From Bacillota bacterium (GTDB lineage Bacteria; Bacillota; Clostridia; Peptostreptococcales; Anaerovoracaceae), in the NCBI GenBank assembly GCA_017619905.1, contig JAFZRK010000137.1:1-22779 (forward strand): 22,779 bases of DNA. The letters are read 5' to 3'. Positions 22,658 to 22,779 of the stretch are shown here, piece by piece. The notes under the pieces are model-generated. The model saw only the letters and a program-made list of their open reading frames with translations. It was not told the origin of the DNA and ran no database searches. Every line of letters begins with the position of its first letter. Positions within the stretch are counted from its first letter, which is position 1. The translations under genes were made by a program, and so were the position numbers.

Positions 22658-22779
22658 TGAAGAAGTAAAAAACGAAGAGATAAAGGAAGAGGACGTTCCG
22701 GAAACGGAAACCCCGGAAGAGCCGGAGACTGAGGCGGAAGAAGCTGCTGAAGAAAAGGCTCCCGAGCAGGAGGCGCAGC
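22647..22779 (+). CDS. grpE: GrpE nucleotide exchange factor, N-terminal part only
   Basis: The frame starts at ATG 22647, inside the end of hrcA, with GGAGG (22632-22636) 10 nt upstream, and runs off the right edge after 44 codons. The visible part is extremely rich in Glu, Pro and Ala (for example EEPETEAEEAAEE), as in the disordered N-termini of GrpE. The conserved GrpE core is not in the window, so the name rests on position after hrcA, the overlap and this acidic start. GrpE is the exchange factor for DnaK. Confidence 0.85.
   Translation, partial: MTNNEEVKNEEIKEEDVPETETPEEPETEAEEAAEEKAPEQEAQ

Noticed and set aside
1..22779. Mobile elements, CRISPR arrays, tRNA or rRNA genes, phage genes
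   Set aside because: No transposase or integrase motifs, no regularly spaced repeats, and no cloverleaf-like or rRNA segments were seen in the short gaps.

Overview
The window reads as chromosomal DNA of a Gram-positive bacterium of the Bacillota, most likely a Clostridia member. The supporting signs are a CIRCE operator in front of hrcA followed by grpE, a LytR-CpsA-Psr (LCP) cell-wall ligase, a TagD-type CDP-glycerol enzyme, strong AGGAGG-like ribosome sites, frequent AGA/AGG and ATA codons, and roughly balanced GC by eye. Genus cannot be assigned from this sequence alone. Every gene is on the + strand, and no stretch over 300 bases lacks a gene. I saw no tRNA, rRNA, CRISPR array, transposase or integrase.

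Region 1 (about 1-15629) is a Wzx/Wzy-type surface-polysaccharide cluster. Its order is: two large Wzz-like chain-length proteins (137-2948), a UDP-glucose 4-epimerase (galE), the membrane sugar-1-phosphate transferase that starts the repeat unit, a GpsA-TagD fusion, a GT4 glycosyltransferase, manC, a hexapeptide acetyltransferase, a WbsX/GH99-like protein, a Wzy-like polymerase, a second hexapeptide acetyltransferase, a Wzx flippase, and a CDP-glycerol glycerophosphotransferase. Gaps are short and several neighbours overlap by 4-8 nt, so it looks like one long translationally coupled operon.

Region 2 (15690-20258) holds rmlA, rmlB, rmlD and rmlC, which make dTDP-L-rhamnose, followed by a GT2 glycosyltransferase. 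A weak promoter may lie just ahead of rmlA.

Region 3 (20294-22779) holds an LCP-family ligase with its own good sigma-A promoter. After it comes the CIRCE-controlled heat-shock operon, with hrcA complete and grpE running off the right edge.

How the genes fit together (inference): GalE, ManC and RmlABCD supply UDP-Gal/Glc, GDP-Man and dTDP-Rha. The initiating transferase and the GT4, WbsX-like and GT2 proteins assemble a short lipid-linked repeat. The two acetyltransferases and the glycerophosphotransferase decorate it. Wzx flips it, Wzy polymerises it, the Wzz-like pair sets chain length, and the LCP protein may attach it to peptidoglycan.

The most notable point is one reading frame that joins glycerol-3-phosphate dehydrogenase (GpsA) to glycerol-3-phosphate cytidylyltransferase (TagD). 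It would convert dihydroxyacetone phosphate to CDP-glycerol on one polypeptide, next to a CDP-glycerol-using transferase inside a capsule-type cluster. The joint keeps a well-spaced internal ribosome site and ATG, so TagD could also be made alone. A single-base sequence error at the joint must also be excluded.
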